From NCBI RefSeq assembly GCF_029537485.1, contig NZ_JARPUS010000006.1, positions 1 through 64,000 of the forward strand: 64,000 bases of DNA. The letters run 5' to 3'. The notes below the pieces were generated by a model. It did not search any database. It was not told where the DNA came from and saw only the letters and a program-made list of their open reading frames with translations. The stretch comes from Pseudomonas sp. GOM6. GTDB lineage: Bacteria > Pseudomonadota > Gammaproteobacteria > Pseudomonadales > Pseudomonadaceae. A program made the position numbers and the translations under genes. Every line of letters starts with the position of its first letter. Positions within the stretch are counted from its first letter, which is position 1. Of this stretch, positions 1 to 11,765 are shown piece by piece.

Positions 1-109
1 CACTCACCTAACTCACTGATTAACAAGGAGTTTTCAGATCAGGCTGCGCCGTAAGAGGCGCGCATTATAGGCCTTCGAACTTACCCGTCAATGGCTTTTT
101 GCAAAGTTT

Positions 110-1309
110 TCACTCCGCCTTGATCGAGATACGAGCAAAAGCCTTCTTGCCAGCCTGGCACACATGACTGGAGCCCAGCTTGAACATGAAGCTGCGATCC
201 ACCGATTCACCATCGACCTTGACGCCACCAGCACTCAGCAGGTCGCGAGCCGCCGCAGCATTCTTCACCAAACCAGCCTTATTAAGAACCGCGGAAACCG
301 GCATATCCTCAGCGGCAAGCAATTCAACCTCTGGCAGATCATCGGGCAGCTCGCCATCTTTCAAACGATTACCAGCAGAGCGGTGCGCTGTCGCTGCTGC
401 CTCCTCACCGTGGAAACGCGCCACGATTTCCTCGGCCAGCTTGATCTTGATATCGCGCGGATTAGCGCCCTTTTCAACATCTACCTTGAACTGCTCAATC
501 TCTTCCATGGAACGGAAGCTGAGCAATTCAAAGTAACGCCACATCAACGAGTCCGGCATGGAGACCAGCTTGTTGTACATGACGCCCGGAGCTTCCTGGA
601 TACCTATATAGTTGCCCAGAGACTTGGACATCTTCTTCACGCCATCCAGCCCTTCAAGCAAGGGCATGGTGACGATGCACTGGGACGGCTGGCCGTACGA
701 GCGCTGCAGCTCACGCCCCATCAACAGGTTGAATTTCTGGTCCGTACCACCGAGTTCGACGTCAGCTCGTAGAGCTACCGAGTCATAGCCCTGCACCAGC
801 GGGTAAAGGAACTCATGGATGGCGATCGGCTGATTGCCCTCGTAACGCTTCTGGAAGTCATCACGCTCCAGCATGCGCGCCACGGTGTACTGCGAAGATA
901 AGCGAATGAAGTCGGCCGGCGTCAGCTTGTCCATCCAGGTCGAGTTGAAAGCGACCTCGGTCTTGGCCGGATCAAGAATCTTGAATACCTGGGTCTTGTA
1001 GGTTTCGGCGTTGTCGAGCACCTGCTCACGAGTGAGCGGCGGGCGCGTAGCGCTCTTACCGCTGGGGTCGCCAATCATGCCGGTGAAGTCACCAATCAGG
1101 AAAATCACCTGATGGCCGAGCTCCTGGAACTGACGCAACTTATTAATAAGCACGGTGTGCCCCAGGTGCAGATCCGGCGCAGTCGGATCGAAGCCCGCCT
1201 TGATGCGCAGCGGCTCGCCACGCTTGAGCTTCTCAACCAGCTCAGACTCAACCAGAACTTCTTCGGCGCCACGCTTGATCAGCGCCAGCTGCTCTTCAAC
1301 CGACTTCAT
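110..1309 (-). CDS. tyrS: Tyrosyl-tRNA synthetase
   Basis: Charges tRNA-Tyr with tyrosine in the cytoplasm. The 399-residue product has the class I HIGH-type motif in [10 protein letters not shown] and the KMSKS loop (KKMSKSLGN), followed by a C-terminal S4-like RNA-binding domain (about residues 335-399, [19 protein letters not shown]). The KMSKS form puts it in the TyrZ-like branch found in Pseudomonas. The frame is open further upstream (to 1360), but I chose the ATG at 1309 because it starts [14 protein letters not shown] and gives the 399-residue family length. It is divergent from the M23 peptidase gene. In PAO1 an rRNA operon lies just beyond tyrS, so one may sit left of this window (inference). 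Confidence 0.96.
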   Translation of the reverse strand: MKSVEEQLALIKRGAEEVLVESELVEKLKRGEPLRIKAGFDPTAPDLHLGHTVLINKLRQFQELGHQVIFLIGDFTGMIGDPSGKSATRPPLTREQVLDNAETYKTQVFKILDPAKTEVAFNSTWMDKLTPADFIRLSSQYTVARMLERDDFQKRYEGNQPIAIHEFLYPLVQGYDSVALRADVELGGTDQKFNLLMGRELQRSYGQPSQCIVTMPLLEGLDGVKKMSKSLGNYIGIQEAPGVMYNKLVSMPDSLMWRYFELLSFRSMEEIEQFKVDVEKGANPRDIKIKLAEEIVARFHGEEAAATAHRSAGNRLKDGELPDDLPEVELLAAEDMPVSAVLNKAGLVKNAAAARDLLSAGGVKVDGESVDRSFMFKLGSSHVCQAGKKAFARISIKAE

Positions 1310-1419
1310 GACAGGACTCATGCCACTCGAAACAAAAGGGAGCCAACCATACAAGATCACTGACCAATTACAAGCTCCAGCACAGCCCCAACCACCCAGC
1401 CATTAACCCGACTCAAGGG

Positions 1420-1446
1420 TTGCCTATAGAGAAATTTGATTATATT
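1420..1446 (+). promoter_or_regulatory. Candidate sigma70 promoter for the M23 peptidase gene, overlapping a tyrS -10
   Basis: On the + strand TTGCCT (1420-1425) is followed 15 bases later by TATATT (1441-1446), or 17 bases later by TATTTT. On the minus strand the same AT-rich stretch reads TATAAT (1439-1444), a good -10 for tyrS, although no convincing minus-strand -35 is seen. The two divergent promoters would share DNA. Confidence 0.4.
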
Positions 1447-1486
1447 TTAGACAGTTAATGCACTCTTCCAAGAAACACCCTGAGCC

Positions 1487-4007
<2,521 letters not shown>

Positions 4008-4018
4008 ACACAGAAACG

Positions 4019-4046
4019 AAAAAGCCGCGCAGATGCGCGGCTTTTT
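4019..4046. terminator. Bidirectional intrinsic terminator between anmK and erpA
   Basis: A perfect 7-bp stem (GCCGCGC / GCGCGGC, loop AGAT) is flanked by AAAAA on the left and TTTTT on the right. It can therefore terminate both convergent genes. Confidence 0.88.
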
Positions 4047-4060
4047 CTTATTCGATCCGC

Positions 4061-4411
4061 TTAGATCGAGAACGACGAACCACAGCCGCAGGTCGTGGTG
4101 GCATTGGGGTTGTTGATCACGAAGCGAGAACCTTCCAGGCCTTCCTGATAATCGACCTCTGCACCGGCCAGGTACTGAAAGCTCATGGGGTCGACAACCA
4201 GGCTGACGCCCTCACGCTCGACGATGGTGTCGTCGTCAGCCACGTCTTCATCGAAAGTGAAGCCGTATTGGAAACCGGAACAGCCGCCACCGGTGACGAA
4301 CACCCGCAGCTTCAGGCGCGGGTTGCCTTCTTCATCGACCAGGTTCTTCACCTTGTTCGCCGCACCCTGGGTGAAAATCAGGGGGGTTGGAGTGAAGGTT
4401 TCGACGCTCAT
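4061..4411 (-). CDS. erpA: Iron-sulfur cluster insertion protein ErpA
   Basis: A-type Fe-S carrier that delivers clusters to apo-proteins, including isoprenoid-pathway enzymes. The 116-residue protein has the three invariant cysteines at C44 (GGGCSG) and C108/C110 (TCGCGSS). The gene is monocistronic, convergent with anmK and separated from argC by 164 bases. The upstream gap carries a TTGACC/GATAAT promoter with a perfect palindrome over its -10 box, suggesting regulation by an unidentified protein (see that entry). Confidence 0.96.
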   Translation of the reverse strand: MSVETFTPTPLIFTQGAANKVKNLVDEEGNPRLKLRVFVTGGGCSGFQYGFTFDEDVADDDTIVEREGVSLVVDPMSFQYLAGAEVDYQEGLEGSRFVINNPNATTTCGCGSSFSI

Positions 4412-4456
4412 CTTGCTGCTCTCCCGGCGCCAGGCGCCATGTTACGTACCACGCGG

Positions 4457-4525
4457 AAGCGGATTATCCGCTTATCCGAGTAAACTGGTCAATTATTGCG
4501 CACCAGCAGATACGCATAATCTGCT
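4457..4525 (-). promoter_or_regulatory. erpA promoter with a palindromic operator over the -10 box
   Basis: On the minus strand TTGACC (4487-4492) and GATAAT (4463-4468) are separated by 18 bases, putting the transcription start near 4456, 45 bases before the ATG. The -10 lies inside the perfect 17-bp palindrome AAGCGGATTATCCGCTT (4457-4473). A second inverted repeat, AGCAGAT-N7-ATCTGCT (4505-4525), is centred about 59 bases upstream of that start, a typical activator distance. The binding proteins are unknown. IscR controls erpA in E. coli, but I cannot match these sites to an IscR consensus. Confidence 0.55.
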
Positions 4526-4575
4526 AGCTGGATGGTGCGTCCGCGGCGAATTCAAATGCTAGGACGCACGGAGGA

Positions 4576-5610
4576 TCAAGGCAGCAGCGCAGCGTGGGAC
4601 AGGCCCAGGCGCTCGTCCAAGCCAAAGAGGATGTTCATGTTCTGTACCGCCTGGCCGGACGCGCCCTTGACCAGATTGTCGATGGCCGACAGCACCACCA
4701 CCAGTTCGCCGCCCTGGGGCCGGTGCACAGCGATGCGGCAGACGTTGGCGCCTCGCACGCTGCGGGTTTCCGGATGGCTACCAGCCGGCATCACATCAAC
4801 AAAAGGCTCATTGGCGTAGCGCTTCTCGAACAGCGCCTGCAGGTCCACGCCGCGGTCGGCGACGGTGGCGTACAGGGTCGCATGGATACCACGGATCATC
4901 GGTGCCAGGTGCGGCACAAAGGTCAGGCCTACCGGCCCGCCAGCCGCGCGACGCAGCCCCTGGGTGATTTCGGGCAAATGACGATGCCCCTTGACCGAGT
5001 AGGCCATCATGCTCTCGCTGGCCTCGCACAGCAGCGAGCCGACCTTGGCGCCGCGACCTGCACCGCTGACACCGGAGGCGCAGTTGGCAATCAGTTGGCT
5101 CGGTTCGGCCAGACCGGCCTCCAGCAGCGGGATCAGGCCCAGCTGAGTCGCTGTCGGGTAGCAACCCGGTACGGCGATCAGGCGTGCCGACTTGATGGCG
5201 TCACGATTGACCTCCGGCAAGCCATATACGGCCTCGGGCAGCAGCTCGGGAGCGCCATGGGGCTGGCCATACCACTTGGCCCACTCCTCGGCATCCTGCA
5301 GGCGGAAGTCGGCGGACAGGTCGATGACCTTGGTGCCCGCCGCCAGCAGTTCGCCGGCCAGGGCATGGGCCACACCGTGCGGAGTGGCGAAGAACACCAC
5401 GTCACAGGCGCCCAGAGTCGCCACATCGGGCACGCTGAAAGCCAGGTTGTCGTAGTGCCCGCGCAGGTTGGGGTACATGTCGGCAACCTTGACCCCGGCT
5501 TCGGAGCGCGAGGTGATAACAGTCACCTCGGCTTGCGGATGCTGCGCCAGCAGGCGTAGCAGTTCCACTCCGGTGTAGCCCGTACCACCGACGATTCCGA
5601 CCTTGACCAT
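4576..5610 (-). CDS. argC: N-acetyl-gamma-glutamyl-phosphate reductase
   Basis: NADPH-dependent third step of arginine synthesis, reducing N-acetylglutamyl-5-phosphate to the semialdehyde. The 344-residue protein has an N-terminal Rossmann motif [17 protein letters not shown] and the catalytic cysteine at C150 in [12 protein letters not shown]. It is a single gene, divergent from hemJ with a 114-base gap. There is no sign of operon linkage to other arg genes. Confidence 0.97.
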   Translation of the reverse strand: MVKVGIVGGTGYTGVELLRLLAQHPQAEVTVITSRSEAGVKVADMYPNLRGHYDNLAFSVPDVATLGACDVVFFATPHGVAHALAGELLAAGTKVIDLSADFRLQDAEEWAKWYGQPHGAPELLPEAVYGLPEVNRDAIKSARLIAVPGCYPTATQLGLIPLLEAGLAEPSQLIANCASGVSGAGRGAKVGSLLCEASESMMAYSVKGHRHLPEITQGLRRAAGGPVGLTFVPHLAPMIRGIHATLYATVADRGVDLQALFEKRYANEPFVDVMPAGSHPETRSVRGANVCRIAVHRPQGGELVVVLSAIDNLVKGASGQAVQNMNILFGLDERLGLSHAALLP

Positions 5611-5666
5611 TGCCCGCCCCTCGCTGCGCAGTTGAGAAAGGCGCGATGATAAGCCAACAGCGCAGG

Positions 5667-5695
5667 TGACGCACGGGCACGGCTTTCTCTACTAT
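5667..5695 (+). promoter_or_regulatory. Candidate promoter of the hemJ cluster
   Basis: TGACGC (5667-5672) lies 17 bases before TACTAT (5690-5695), about 30 bases upstream of the hemJ ATG. The -35 match is only partial, so the assignment is tentative. Confidence 0.35.
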
Positions 5696-5724
5696 CGCGA
5701 GTGAATCGTTAGAGGAAAGCCCTA

Positions 5725-6150
5725 ATGCTCTATCTGTGGGTCAAGGCCCTGCACATCATTGCCATCGTCTGCTGGTTCGCCGGCCTGTTCTATCTGCCGC
5801 GTCTGTTCGTCTATCACGCGATGGCCGAGGACCAGCCCAGCCAAGAGCGCTTCACGGTGATGGAACGCAAGCTGTACCGCGGCATCATGAACCCTTCGAT
5901 GATCGCTACTCTGCTGCTTGGTGGCTGGCTGCTCTATCTCAATCCGGGCTGGCTGCAGATGGGCTGGCTGCACGCCAAGTTGACCCTGGTAGCCGTGCTG
6001 GTCGGCTATCACCATGTCTGCGGCGCCCAGCTGAAACGTTTCGCTCGCGGCGAGAACGCGCGCAGCCACGTGTTCTATCGCTGGTTCAACGAGGTGCCGG
6101 TGCTGTTCCTGCTGGCCATCGTGATCCTGGTGGTGGTCAAACCCTTCTGA
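5725..6150 (+). CDS. hemJ: Protoporphyrinogen IX oxidase HemJ
   Basis: Membrane enzyme that oxidises protoporphyrinogen IX to protoporphyrin IX in heme synthesis. The 141-residue protein is mostly hydrophobic with about four transmembrane helices. It shows the family features LHIIAIVCWFAGLFYLPRLFVYH (conserved H10) and the RGIMNPSM segment. It is the first of four closely spaced genes on this strand (gaps of 17, 48 and 4 bases), none of the others being an obvious heme gene. Confidence 0.9.
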   Translation: MLYLWVKALHIIAIVCWFAGLFYLPRLFVYHAMAEDQPSQERFTVMERKLYRGIMNPSMIATLLLGGWLLYLNPGWLQMGWLHAKLTLVAVLVGYHHVCGAQLKRFARGENARSHVFYRWFNEVPVLFLLAIVILVVVKPF

Positions 6151-6167
6151 CGACGAGAGGAAATCCC

Positions 6168-7115
6168 ATGTCCCTGCCCGCCCTACTCGACAATCGTCTG
6201 CGCCTGCCGATCGTCGCGGCGCCGATGTTTCTGGTATCCGGCCCGCAACTGGTGCTGGCCTGCTGCAATAACGGCGTGATGGGCAGCTTCCCGGCCCTGA
6301 ACCAGCGCGAGAGCAGCGGTTTCAAGGCCTGGCTGGAGGAGATCGAGACCGGCCTGGCTGCGGACGCCGCGCCCTATGCCGTCAACCTGATCGTGCATGG
6401 CAGCAACCCACGGCTGCAGGCCGACCTGGCCATCTGTGTGGAGCACAAAGTGCCCGTGGTGATTACCAGCCTGGGCGCGGTCAAGGAAGTGGTCGACGCG
6501 GTACACAGCTATGGCGGCCTGGTCTTTCACGACGTCACCACACGCCGACACGCCGAAAAGGCTGCCGAAGCAGGCGTGGACGGCCTGATCGCCGTGGCCG
6601 CCGGCGCCGGCGGGCATGCCGGCACCTGGAGCCCTTTCGCCCTGGTCGCCGAGATCCGCCAGTTCTTCGACAAGACCCTGCTGCTATCCGGCTGCCTCAA
6701 CCACGGCCATGAGGTACTGGCCGCCCAATTACTGGGCGCCGACCTCGCCTACATGGGCACGCGCTTCATCGCCACCCGCGAAAGCAGCGCGGACAGCGAT
6801 TACAAGCAGATGATCCTTGGCGCCCGCGCCGCCGATATCGTGCATACACCGGCGGTTTCCGGCGTACCGGCCAGCTTCATGCGCCAGAGTCTGGAGCGCG
6901 CCGGCTACGATCTGCAGCGCCTGCAGGACAAGGGTGACATCAACTACGGCGAAAAGCTCAAGCCGATCAATGACGAAGCCAAGGCCTGGAAAACCGTCTG
7001 GTCTGCCGGCCAGGGCGTCGGCGGCATCGACGACCTGCCCAGCACGGCCGAGCTGATCGCCCGCCTGGATGCCGAATACCGGGCCGCCCGCGAGCGAGCC
7101 GTGCAATTATCCTGA
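6168..7115 (+). CDS. Nitronate monooxygenase-family flavoenzyme
   Basis: A 315-residue FMN TIM-barrel protein of the 2-nitropropane dioxygenase/nitronate monooxygenase family, which also includes FabK-like enoyl reductases. Visible features are LRLPIVAAPMFLVSG at the N-terminus, the phosphate/flavin-binding VAAGAGGHAGTWSPFALV with the family histidine in GGHAG, and MGTRFIATRES. The frame is open upstream inside hemJ, but the ATG at 6168 follows the ribosome binding site GAGAGG and matches the family N-terminus. The natural substrate cannot be told from sequence. Confidence 0.85.
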   Translation: MSLPALLDNRLRLPIVAAPMFLVSGPQLVLACCNNGVMGSFPALNQRESSGFKAWLEEIETGLAADAAPYAVNLIVHGSNPRLQADLAICVEHKVPVVITSLGAVKEVVDAVHSYGGLVFHDVTTRRHAEKAAEAGVDGLIAVAAGAGGHAGTWSPFALVAEIRQFFDKTLLLSGCLNHGHEVLAAQLLGADLAYMGTRFIATRESSADSDYKQMILGARAADIVHTPAVSGVPASFMRQSLERAGYDLQRLQDKGDINYGEKLKPINDEAKAWKTVWSAGQGVGGIDDLPSTAELIARLDAEYRAARERAVQLS

Positions 7116-7163
7116 GCCGCACATCCCCCGAAGAATGCCAACAACAACGACAAGGAAGCACAG

Positions 7164-8165
7164 ATGACAGAGGCCCGCTACAAGATCATTTTCGACGGCC
7201 AGCTCATGCCGGACATGGCTCTGGAGACGGTCAAGGAAAACCTCGCCCGCCTGTTCAAGAGCGAGCAGAGCCGTATCGACGCGCTGTTCAGCGGCTCCCC
7301 CGTGGCGCTCAAACGCGACCTCGCCGAAGCCGAAGCCGACAAGTACCTGGCGGCGCTGCAACGAGCCGGTGCCCGGGTACGCAAGGAGAGCGAGGGGCCA
7401 CAGCTCAGCCTGGGCGCTACCGCCGAGCATGACCAGACGGCCCTGCACAGCGCCGCCGCAACCAGCATGAACTGCCCCAAATGCGGCCACACCCAGCCAC
7501 AGTCAAGCGAGTGCTCGGCCTGCGGCATCGTCATCGAGAAGTACCTGGCTCGTCAGGCTCAGCTGGCCACCAGTGCCCCCACAGCCGAAGCACAGGCACC
7601 CGCGAGCGCGCCGGCATCGCCTTACAGCACGCCCAAGGCAGAGGTAGGCGAAGCCTTGCCGGAGCACGGCCCGCTGAACATCTTCAGCGTACGTGGACGG
7701 ATCGGCCGACTGCGCTACCTGGGCTGGTCGATGGGCATGATGCTGCTGTTCATGCTCGCCTATGCCATTGCCGCCGGCATCATGGCCGTTGTGCCCATGG
7801 TTGGCGGACTGCTGATGATTCCCGTGGTGCTCGGTTCGATCGTGGTAGCGGTGATGATCGGCGTGCAGCGCCTGCACGACATCGGCTGGTCCGGCTGGCT
7901 CTGGCTGATTAACCTGGTGCCGCTGGTAGGCTTCGTCTTCTCCCTGCTGATGCTGGTGGTACCCGGCACTTCGGATGCCAACCGCTACGGCCCACCGCCG
8001 CCGCCCAACAGCCGCGGTGTGATCGCCATGGCCTGGGGCGGCCTGCTGCTGTCGATCATCGCGACCGTGGGCATCCTCGCTGCCGTGGCCATTCCGGCCT
8101 ACCAGGAATACGTGCAGCGCGCACAGGACGCTCAGCAGTTCCAGATGCCGCAGGCCGAGGAGTAA
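7164..8165 (+). CDS. DUF805 membrane protein with zinc ribbon and pilin-like C-terminal helix
   Basis: A 333-residue protein of unknown function in four parts. Residues 1-75 form a small charged domain. Residues 104-120 form a zinc ribbon of two CxxC pairs (C104, C107, C117, C120). Residues 175-275 form a DUF805 region with several membrane helices and VQRLHDIGWSGWLWL. The C-terminal helix at about 290-320 contains GILAAVAIPAYQEYVQRAQ, which closely resembles the N-terminal helix of type IV pilins but lacks the GF-TLIE prepilin peptidase site. The SDR gene starts 4 bases after the stop, so the two are probably co-translated. Confidence 0.8.
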   Translation: MTEARYKIIFDGQLMPDMALETVKENLARLFKSEQSRIDALFSGSPVALKRDLAEAEADKYLAALQRAGARVRKESEGPQLSLGATAEHDQTALHSAAATSMNCPKCGHTQPQSSECSACGIVIEKYLARQAQLATSAPTAEAQAPASAPASPYSTPKAEVGEALPEHGPLNIFSVRGRIGRLRYLGWSMGMMLLFMLAYAIAAGIMAVVPMVGGLLMIPVVLGSIVVAVMIGVQRLHDIGWSGWLWLINLVPLVGFVFSLLMLVVPGTSDANRYGPPPPPNSRGVIAMAWGGLLLSIIATVGILAAVAIPAYQEYVQRAQDAQQFQMPQAEE

Positions 8166-8169
8166 ACCG

Positions 8170-8976
8170 GTGAGCGGTTACGCCCTGATCACCGGCGCCT
8201 CTAGCGGTCTCGGTCTGGCCCTGGCCGAAGCGCTGGCCCGGCGCGGGCGTAACCTGCTGCTGGTTGCCCGCCAGCGCGATGCCCTGGAAAGCATCGCCTG
8301 CGAACTGAGTCAGCGCTTCGGCGTTGAGGCCCTGTTCCGTGTCTGCGACCTCAGCGAGCCCCTGCAGGTCAGTGGGCTGCTCCAGGAACTGGAGGACAGC
8401 GAAAGACAGATCGACCTGCTGGTGAACAATGCCGGTATCGGCAGCGCCGGCCTGTTCGTCGAACAGGATTGGAGCCGTGAGCAGGAACTGATCGAGCTGA
8501 ATGTCCTGGCACTGTGCCGCCTGTGCCACGCTATTGGCGGGCATATGCAGCGGCGCGGCGCCGGGCAGATTCTCAATGTCGCGTCCCTGGCCGCTTTCCA
8601 GGCGGGGCCGCTGATGAGCAACTACTTCGCCAGCAAGGCCTATGTGCTGCATTTCTCAGAGGCGCTGCGCAGTGAGCTGGCGCCTTACGGGGTAAAGGTT
8701 TCGGTGCTTTGCCCCGGCCCTGTGGCCACCGCCTTCTTCCGTCGTGCGCACCTGCGCAGCGAGGGTTTGGCACGGCGCGAACTGCTGGCCAGCCCGGAGC
8801 AGATTGCCCTGCAGGCCGTACGCGGACTGGAGAAGAACCGCGCCATCATCATTCCCGAATGGCGCCAGCGCCTGCTGCCGCAATTGCTGCGCCTGACCCC
8901 GCGGGCCCTGGCCAGACGCATTGCTATGCGTATGGTGCGCCCACTGCTGCCCCGCGCGGGCGACGAGCACGCCTGA
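8170..8976 (+). CDS. Short-chain dehydrogenase/reductase
   Basis: A 268-residue classical SDR oxidoreductase. It has the NAD(P)-binding TGASSGLGLALAEAL near the N-terminus, LLVNNAGIG, and the catalytic residues Ser (NVASLA) and Tyr-Lys (SNYFASK). An Arg at the end of the first motif region (ARRGRNLLLVAR) favours NADP(H). The start is a GTG at 8170, four bases after the DUF805 stop. Its substrate is unknown. The TGA stop abuts the stop of the convergent AAA+ gene. Confidence 0.88.
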   Translation: MSGYALITGASSGLGLALAEALARRGRNLLLVARQRDALESIACELSQRFGVEALFRVCDLSEPLQVSGLLQELEDSERQIDLLVNNAGIGSAGLFVEQDWSREQELIELNVLALCRLCHAIGGHMQRRGAGQILNVASLAAFQAGPLMSNYFASKAYVLHFSEALRSELAPYGVKVSVLCPGPVATAFFRRAHLRSEGLARRELLASPEQIALQAVRGLEKNRAIIIPEWRQRLLPQLLRLTPRALARRIAMRMVRPLLPRAGDEHA

Positions 8977-10458
8977 TCAGCCAGCGCTGACCGTGCGCCC
9001 AGCTGCCCAGGCACGCAGAGCGGCCAGATCCTCGGCCATCACCACCGACAATGGCGCGGTGCCCTGGATGCAGCTCAGCAGCAAGGCCTGATCGACCGTC
9101 TGTTGTCGCGCCTGCGCGGCGTAGAGTGCGCTGACCACCACCTGCTCGATCTCCGCGCCGGAGAAACCGTCACTGATACCCGCCAGTTCGGCCAGATCGA
9201 AAGCCTCAGGCTCCAGCTCGCGCCGGCGCAGGTGGATGGCGAAGATGTCCGCACGCACCTGCGCATCCGGCAGGTCGACGAAGAACAGTTCATCGAAGCG
9301 CCCCTTGCGCACCAACTCCGGCGGCAGGCGGTGAATGGCGTTGGCGGTGGCGACCATGAATACCGGTGCCTTGCGCTCGGCCATCCAGGTCAGCAGGGTC
9401 CCCAGCACGCGCTGACTGACGCCGTCGTCGTTGTCGCCCGTGGCCAGCCCCTTCTCGATCTCGTCCATCCACAACACGCAAGGCGCCATCTGCTCGGCGA
9501 GCTTGAGCGCCTCGCGCAGGTTGCGCTCGGTCTCGCCAAAGAACTTGTTGTACAGGCTGGCGAAATCCAGGCGCAGCAGTGGCAACCCCCAGAGCCCCGC
9601 CACGGCCTTGGCGGCCAGGCTCTTGCCGCCGCCCTGCACACCGACCAGCAGCATGCCACGGGGGACATCAGCCCCCTTGGCATTGAGAAACAGCGCCTGG
9701 CGCTCGCCCAGCCAGCGTTTGAGATTCGCCAGCCCGCCCACCTCGGCGAAACGCGCGGTGTCGTACTCGAAACTGAGCACTCCTCCCAGGTCGAGCAACT
9801 GGAACTTGGCCTTGTTCAGCTCCGGCAGGTCTTCCTGGGTAATGGCGCCGTCATCGCAGATGACATTGCGTGCCAGCGCCCGGGCCTCGGCATGACTGGC
9901 GCCACGCAGGTTCTTCACCACCTGCTGCAGCGTACGGTTGTCGGTACGCACCCGCGCGCCGCGATTGCGCTCGCTCCAGCGCGTGGCCTCCTCGCGGACG
10001 ATGGCCAGCAGCTCTTCTTCCGTTGGCAGCGCCAGACTGAAGCGCGCGGCATAGCGCTGTACCTCGGCCGGCAGCTTGAAGGCATGGGACACCAGCACCA
10101 GGGTCGGCCTGTGCGCCGCTTCGCTCATAGCAATTTCCTTGAGCAGGCGCACCAGCTTGGGATTATCGGCAAGGAAGGGGTGCAGATCGCACATGACATA
10201 CAGGTTAGGCACCGGATCGGCCTTGATCAGGCGCAGCGCCTGCTCGGGCTCGCGGCTGTCCAGTTCACCATTCGGCTCACCGCCAAAGGCCAGACGCTGC
10301 AGCCCTTCGGTCACCGCCCAGGTATAAATACCCAGGCCACGCTTGATCGCCAGCGAGGTCAGGGTCTCCAGCACCCGCGGCTCATCCCAGGACTCGATCA
10401 CCACCAGCTTGACCCGCGAGTCGAGCACCAGCCCCAGATCGTGGATATCGTTCTTCAC
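8977..10458 (-). CDS. AAA+ family ATPase (PA0657-like)
   Basis: A 493-residue AAA+ protein. The C-terminal half carries Walker A (GVQGGGKS), Walker B ([11 protein letters not shown]) and an arginine-finger region ([17 protein letters not shown]), most like FtsH/spastin-type AAA modules. The N-terminal 200 residues have no domain I can name and no transmembrane segment or protease motif is visible, so it may be an unfoldase or remodelling ATPase. The start is a GTG at 10458 with AAGGAG five bases upstream. The partner is unknown. Confidence 0.85.
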   Translation of the reverse strand: MKNDIHDLGLVLDSRVKLVVIESWDEPRVLETLTSLAIKRGLGIYTWAVTEGLQRLAFGGEPNGELDSREPEQALRLIKADPVPNLYVMCDLHPFLADNPKLVRLLKEIAMSEAAHRPTLVLVSHAFKLPAEVQRYAARFSLALPTEEELLAIVREEATRWSERNRGARVRTDNRTLQQVVKNLRGASHAEARALARNVICDDGAITQEDLPELNKAKFQLLDLGGVLSFEYDTARFAEVGGLANLKRWLGERQALFLNAKGADVPRGMLLVGVQGGGKSLAAKAVAGLWGLPLLRLDFASLYNKFFGETERNLREALKLAEQMAPCVLWMDEIEKGLATGDNDDGVSQRVLGTLLTWMAERKAPVFMVATANAIHRLPPELVRKGRFDELFFVDLPDAQVRADIFAIHLRRRELEPEAFDLAELAGISDGFSGAEIEQVVVSALYAAQARQQTVDQALLLSCIQGTAPLSVVMAEDLAALRAWAAGRTVSAG

Positions 10459-10647
10459 ACGCGCTCCTTGTGTCGCTGACCCTGTCTGGCTTCGCAGAAT
10501 ACCCAAGGATGGCCAGGAAGCCCATGAACAGCCCGCGGGCTGGCAAACACGGACATTCGCGAGAGGAACAGCGACCTGTTGTCGCCGGTCAAAATTCTGG
10601 CCGAACCTTCAGGTAAACTGCACGGCATGCCCTGCATGGAGAAGCCC

Positions 10648-11295
10648 ATGAGCGACCAACGCCAGTTTTCCCCCGTCGACCGCCTGCTGATGCAGGCCGA
10701 TGCCGCCATGCGCACCCTGCTGCCCTTCAGCGGCGCACCGGCCAGACCCTCGCCAGCCATCGTGCAGAACGAGGGGCAACTGAGTGACGAGGAGGCCCGT
10801 CATGTCGCCGGCCTGATGCGTATCAACCACACCGGCGAGGTCTGCGCCCAGGCGCTTTACCAGGGCCAGGCGCTGACTGCCAGACTGCCTCAGGTACGCC
10901 AAGCCATGGAGCATGCCGCCGACGAGGAGATCGACCATCTGGCCTGGTGCGAACAGCGCATTCGCGAGCTCGGCAGCAGCCCAAGTGTGCTCAACCCGCT
11001 GTTCTATGGCCTGTCCTTCGGCGTCGGTGCCATGGCTGGACTGATCAGCGACAAGGTCAGCCTGGGCTTCGTCGCCGCTACCGAGGATCAGGTGGTCAAA
11101 CACCTCGACGAGCACCTGGAGCAAATTCCGGCGGATGACGCCAAGACCCGCGCCATCCTCGAACAGATGCGCGAGGACGAGCAGCAACATTCCACCAGTG
11201 CCCTGGAGGCGGGCGGCCTGCGCTTCCCCGCCCCGGTCAAATTCGGCATGAGCCTGCTGTCCAAGGTGATGACCAAGAGCACCTACCGGATCTGA
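10648..11295 (+). CDS. coq7: Ubiquinone biosynthesis hydroxylase Coq7
   Basis: Di-iron 5-demethoxyubiquinone hydroxylase of ubiquinone synthesis, peripheral to the inner membrane. The 215-residue product has the paired iron ligands in [22 protein letters not shown] and REDEQQHS. The frame is open from 10579, but the ATG at 10648, preceded by GGAG, gives [18 protein letters not shown] and the normal Pseudomonas length. As I recall PAO1, speD and an HIT-family gene flank coq7 there, and neither is present here. Confidence 0.95.
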   Translation: MSDQRQFSPVDRLLMQADAAMRTLLPFSGAPARPSPAIVQNEGQLSDEEARHVAGLMRINHTGEVCAQALYQGQALTARLPQVRQAMEHAADEEIDHLAWCEQRIRELGSSPSVLNPLFYGLSFGVGAMAGLISDKVSLGFVAATEDQVVKHLDEHLEQIPADDAKTRAILEQMREDEQQHSTSALEAGGLRFPAPVKFGMSLLSKVMTKSTYRI

Positions 11296-11302
11296 AGCAA
11301 AG

Positions 11303-11328
11303 AAAAAGGCGCCCAAGGGCGCCTTTTT
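11303..11328. terminator. Bidirectional terminator between coq7 and the OsmC-like gene
   Basis: A GGCGCC stem pairs with GGCGCC around a CAAG loop, with AAAAA before and TTTTT after. The symmetry suits both convergent genes. Confidence 0.87.
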
Positions 11329-11342
11329 CATATCAGCCGAAC

Positions 11343-11765
11343 TCAGCCAAGTTCGACGATTTCGTAGTCGTGGGTGATCTCCACACCGGCGCGGCCGAGC
11401 ATGATCGAGGCCGAGCAGTACTTCTCTGCCGACAGCTCCACCGCACGCTTGACCTGTGCCTCCTTCAGCCCGCGGCCCTTGACCACGAAGTGCAGGTGAA
11501 TCTTGGTGAACACTTTGGGATCCTCGTCGGCACGCTCGGCCTCGAGGAAGGCTTCGCAGCTTTCCACCGGCTGGCGCGACTTCTTGAGGATGCTGACCAC
11601 GTCGAAGTTGCTGCAGCCGCCGAGGCCCAACAACACCATTTCCATCGGCCGCACGCCCAGATTGCGGCCACCGGCCTCGGGCGGACCGTCCATGACCACG
11701 ACATGGCCGCTGCCGGACTCGCCAAGGAACATGGCCTCACCGGCCCACTGAATGCGCGCTTTCAT
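11343..11765 (-). CDS. OsmC-family protein
   Basis: A 140-residue OsmC/Ohr-fold protein (PA0653-like; E. coli YhfA is a relative). Two cysteines sit in the expected places, GLGGCSNFDVV and KYCSASIML, consistent with thiol peroxide chemistry, although the substrate of this subgroup is unclear. It is a single gene between coq7 (convergent) and vfr (divergent). E. coli yhfA is also next to crp, so the pairing with a CRP-type gene is conserved. Confidence 0.88.
   Translation of the reverse strand: MKARIQWAGEAMFLGESGSGHVVVMDGPPEAGGRNLGVRPMEMVLLGLGGCSNFDVVSILKKSRQPVESCEAFLEAERADEDPKVFTKIHLHFVVKGRGLKEAQVKRAVELSAEKYCSASIMLGRAGVEITHDYEIVELG

Noticed and set aside
1310..1438. Possible T-box or other tRNA-sensing leader for tyrS
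   Set aside because: No T-box sequence or specifier hairpin; such leaders are not expected in Pseudomonas.
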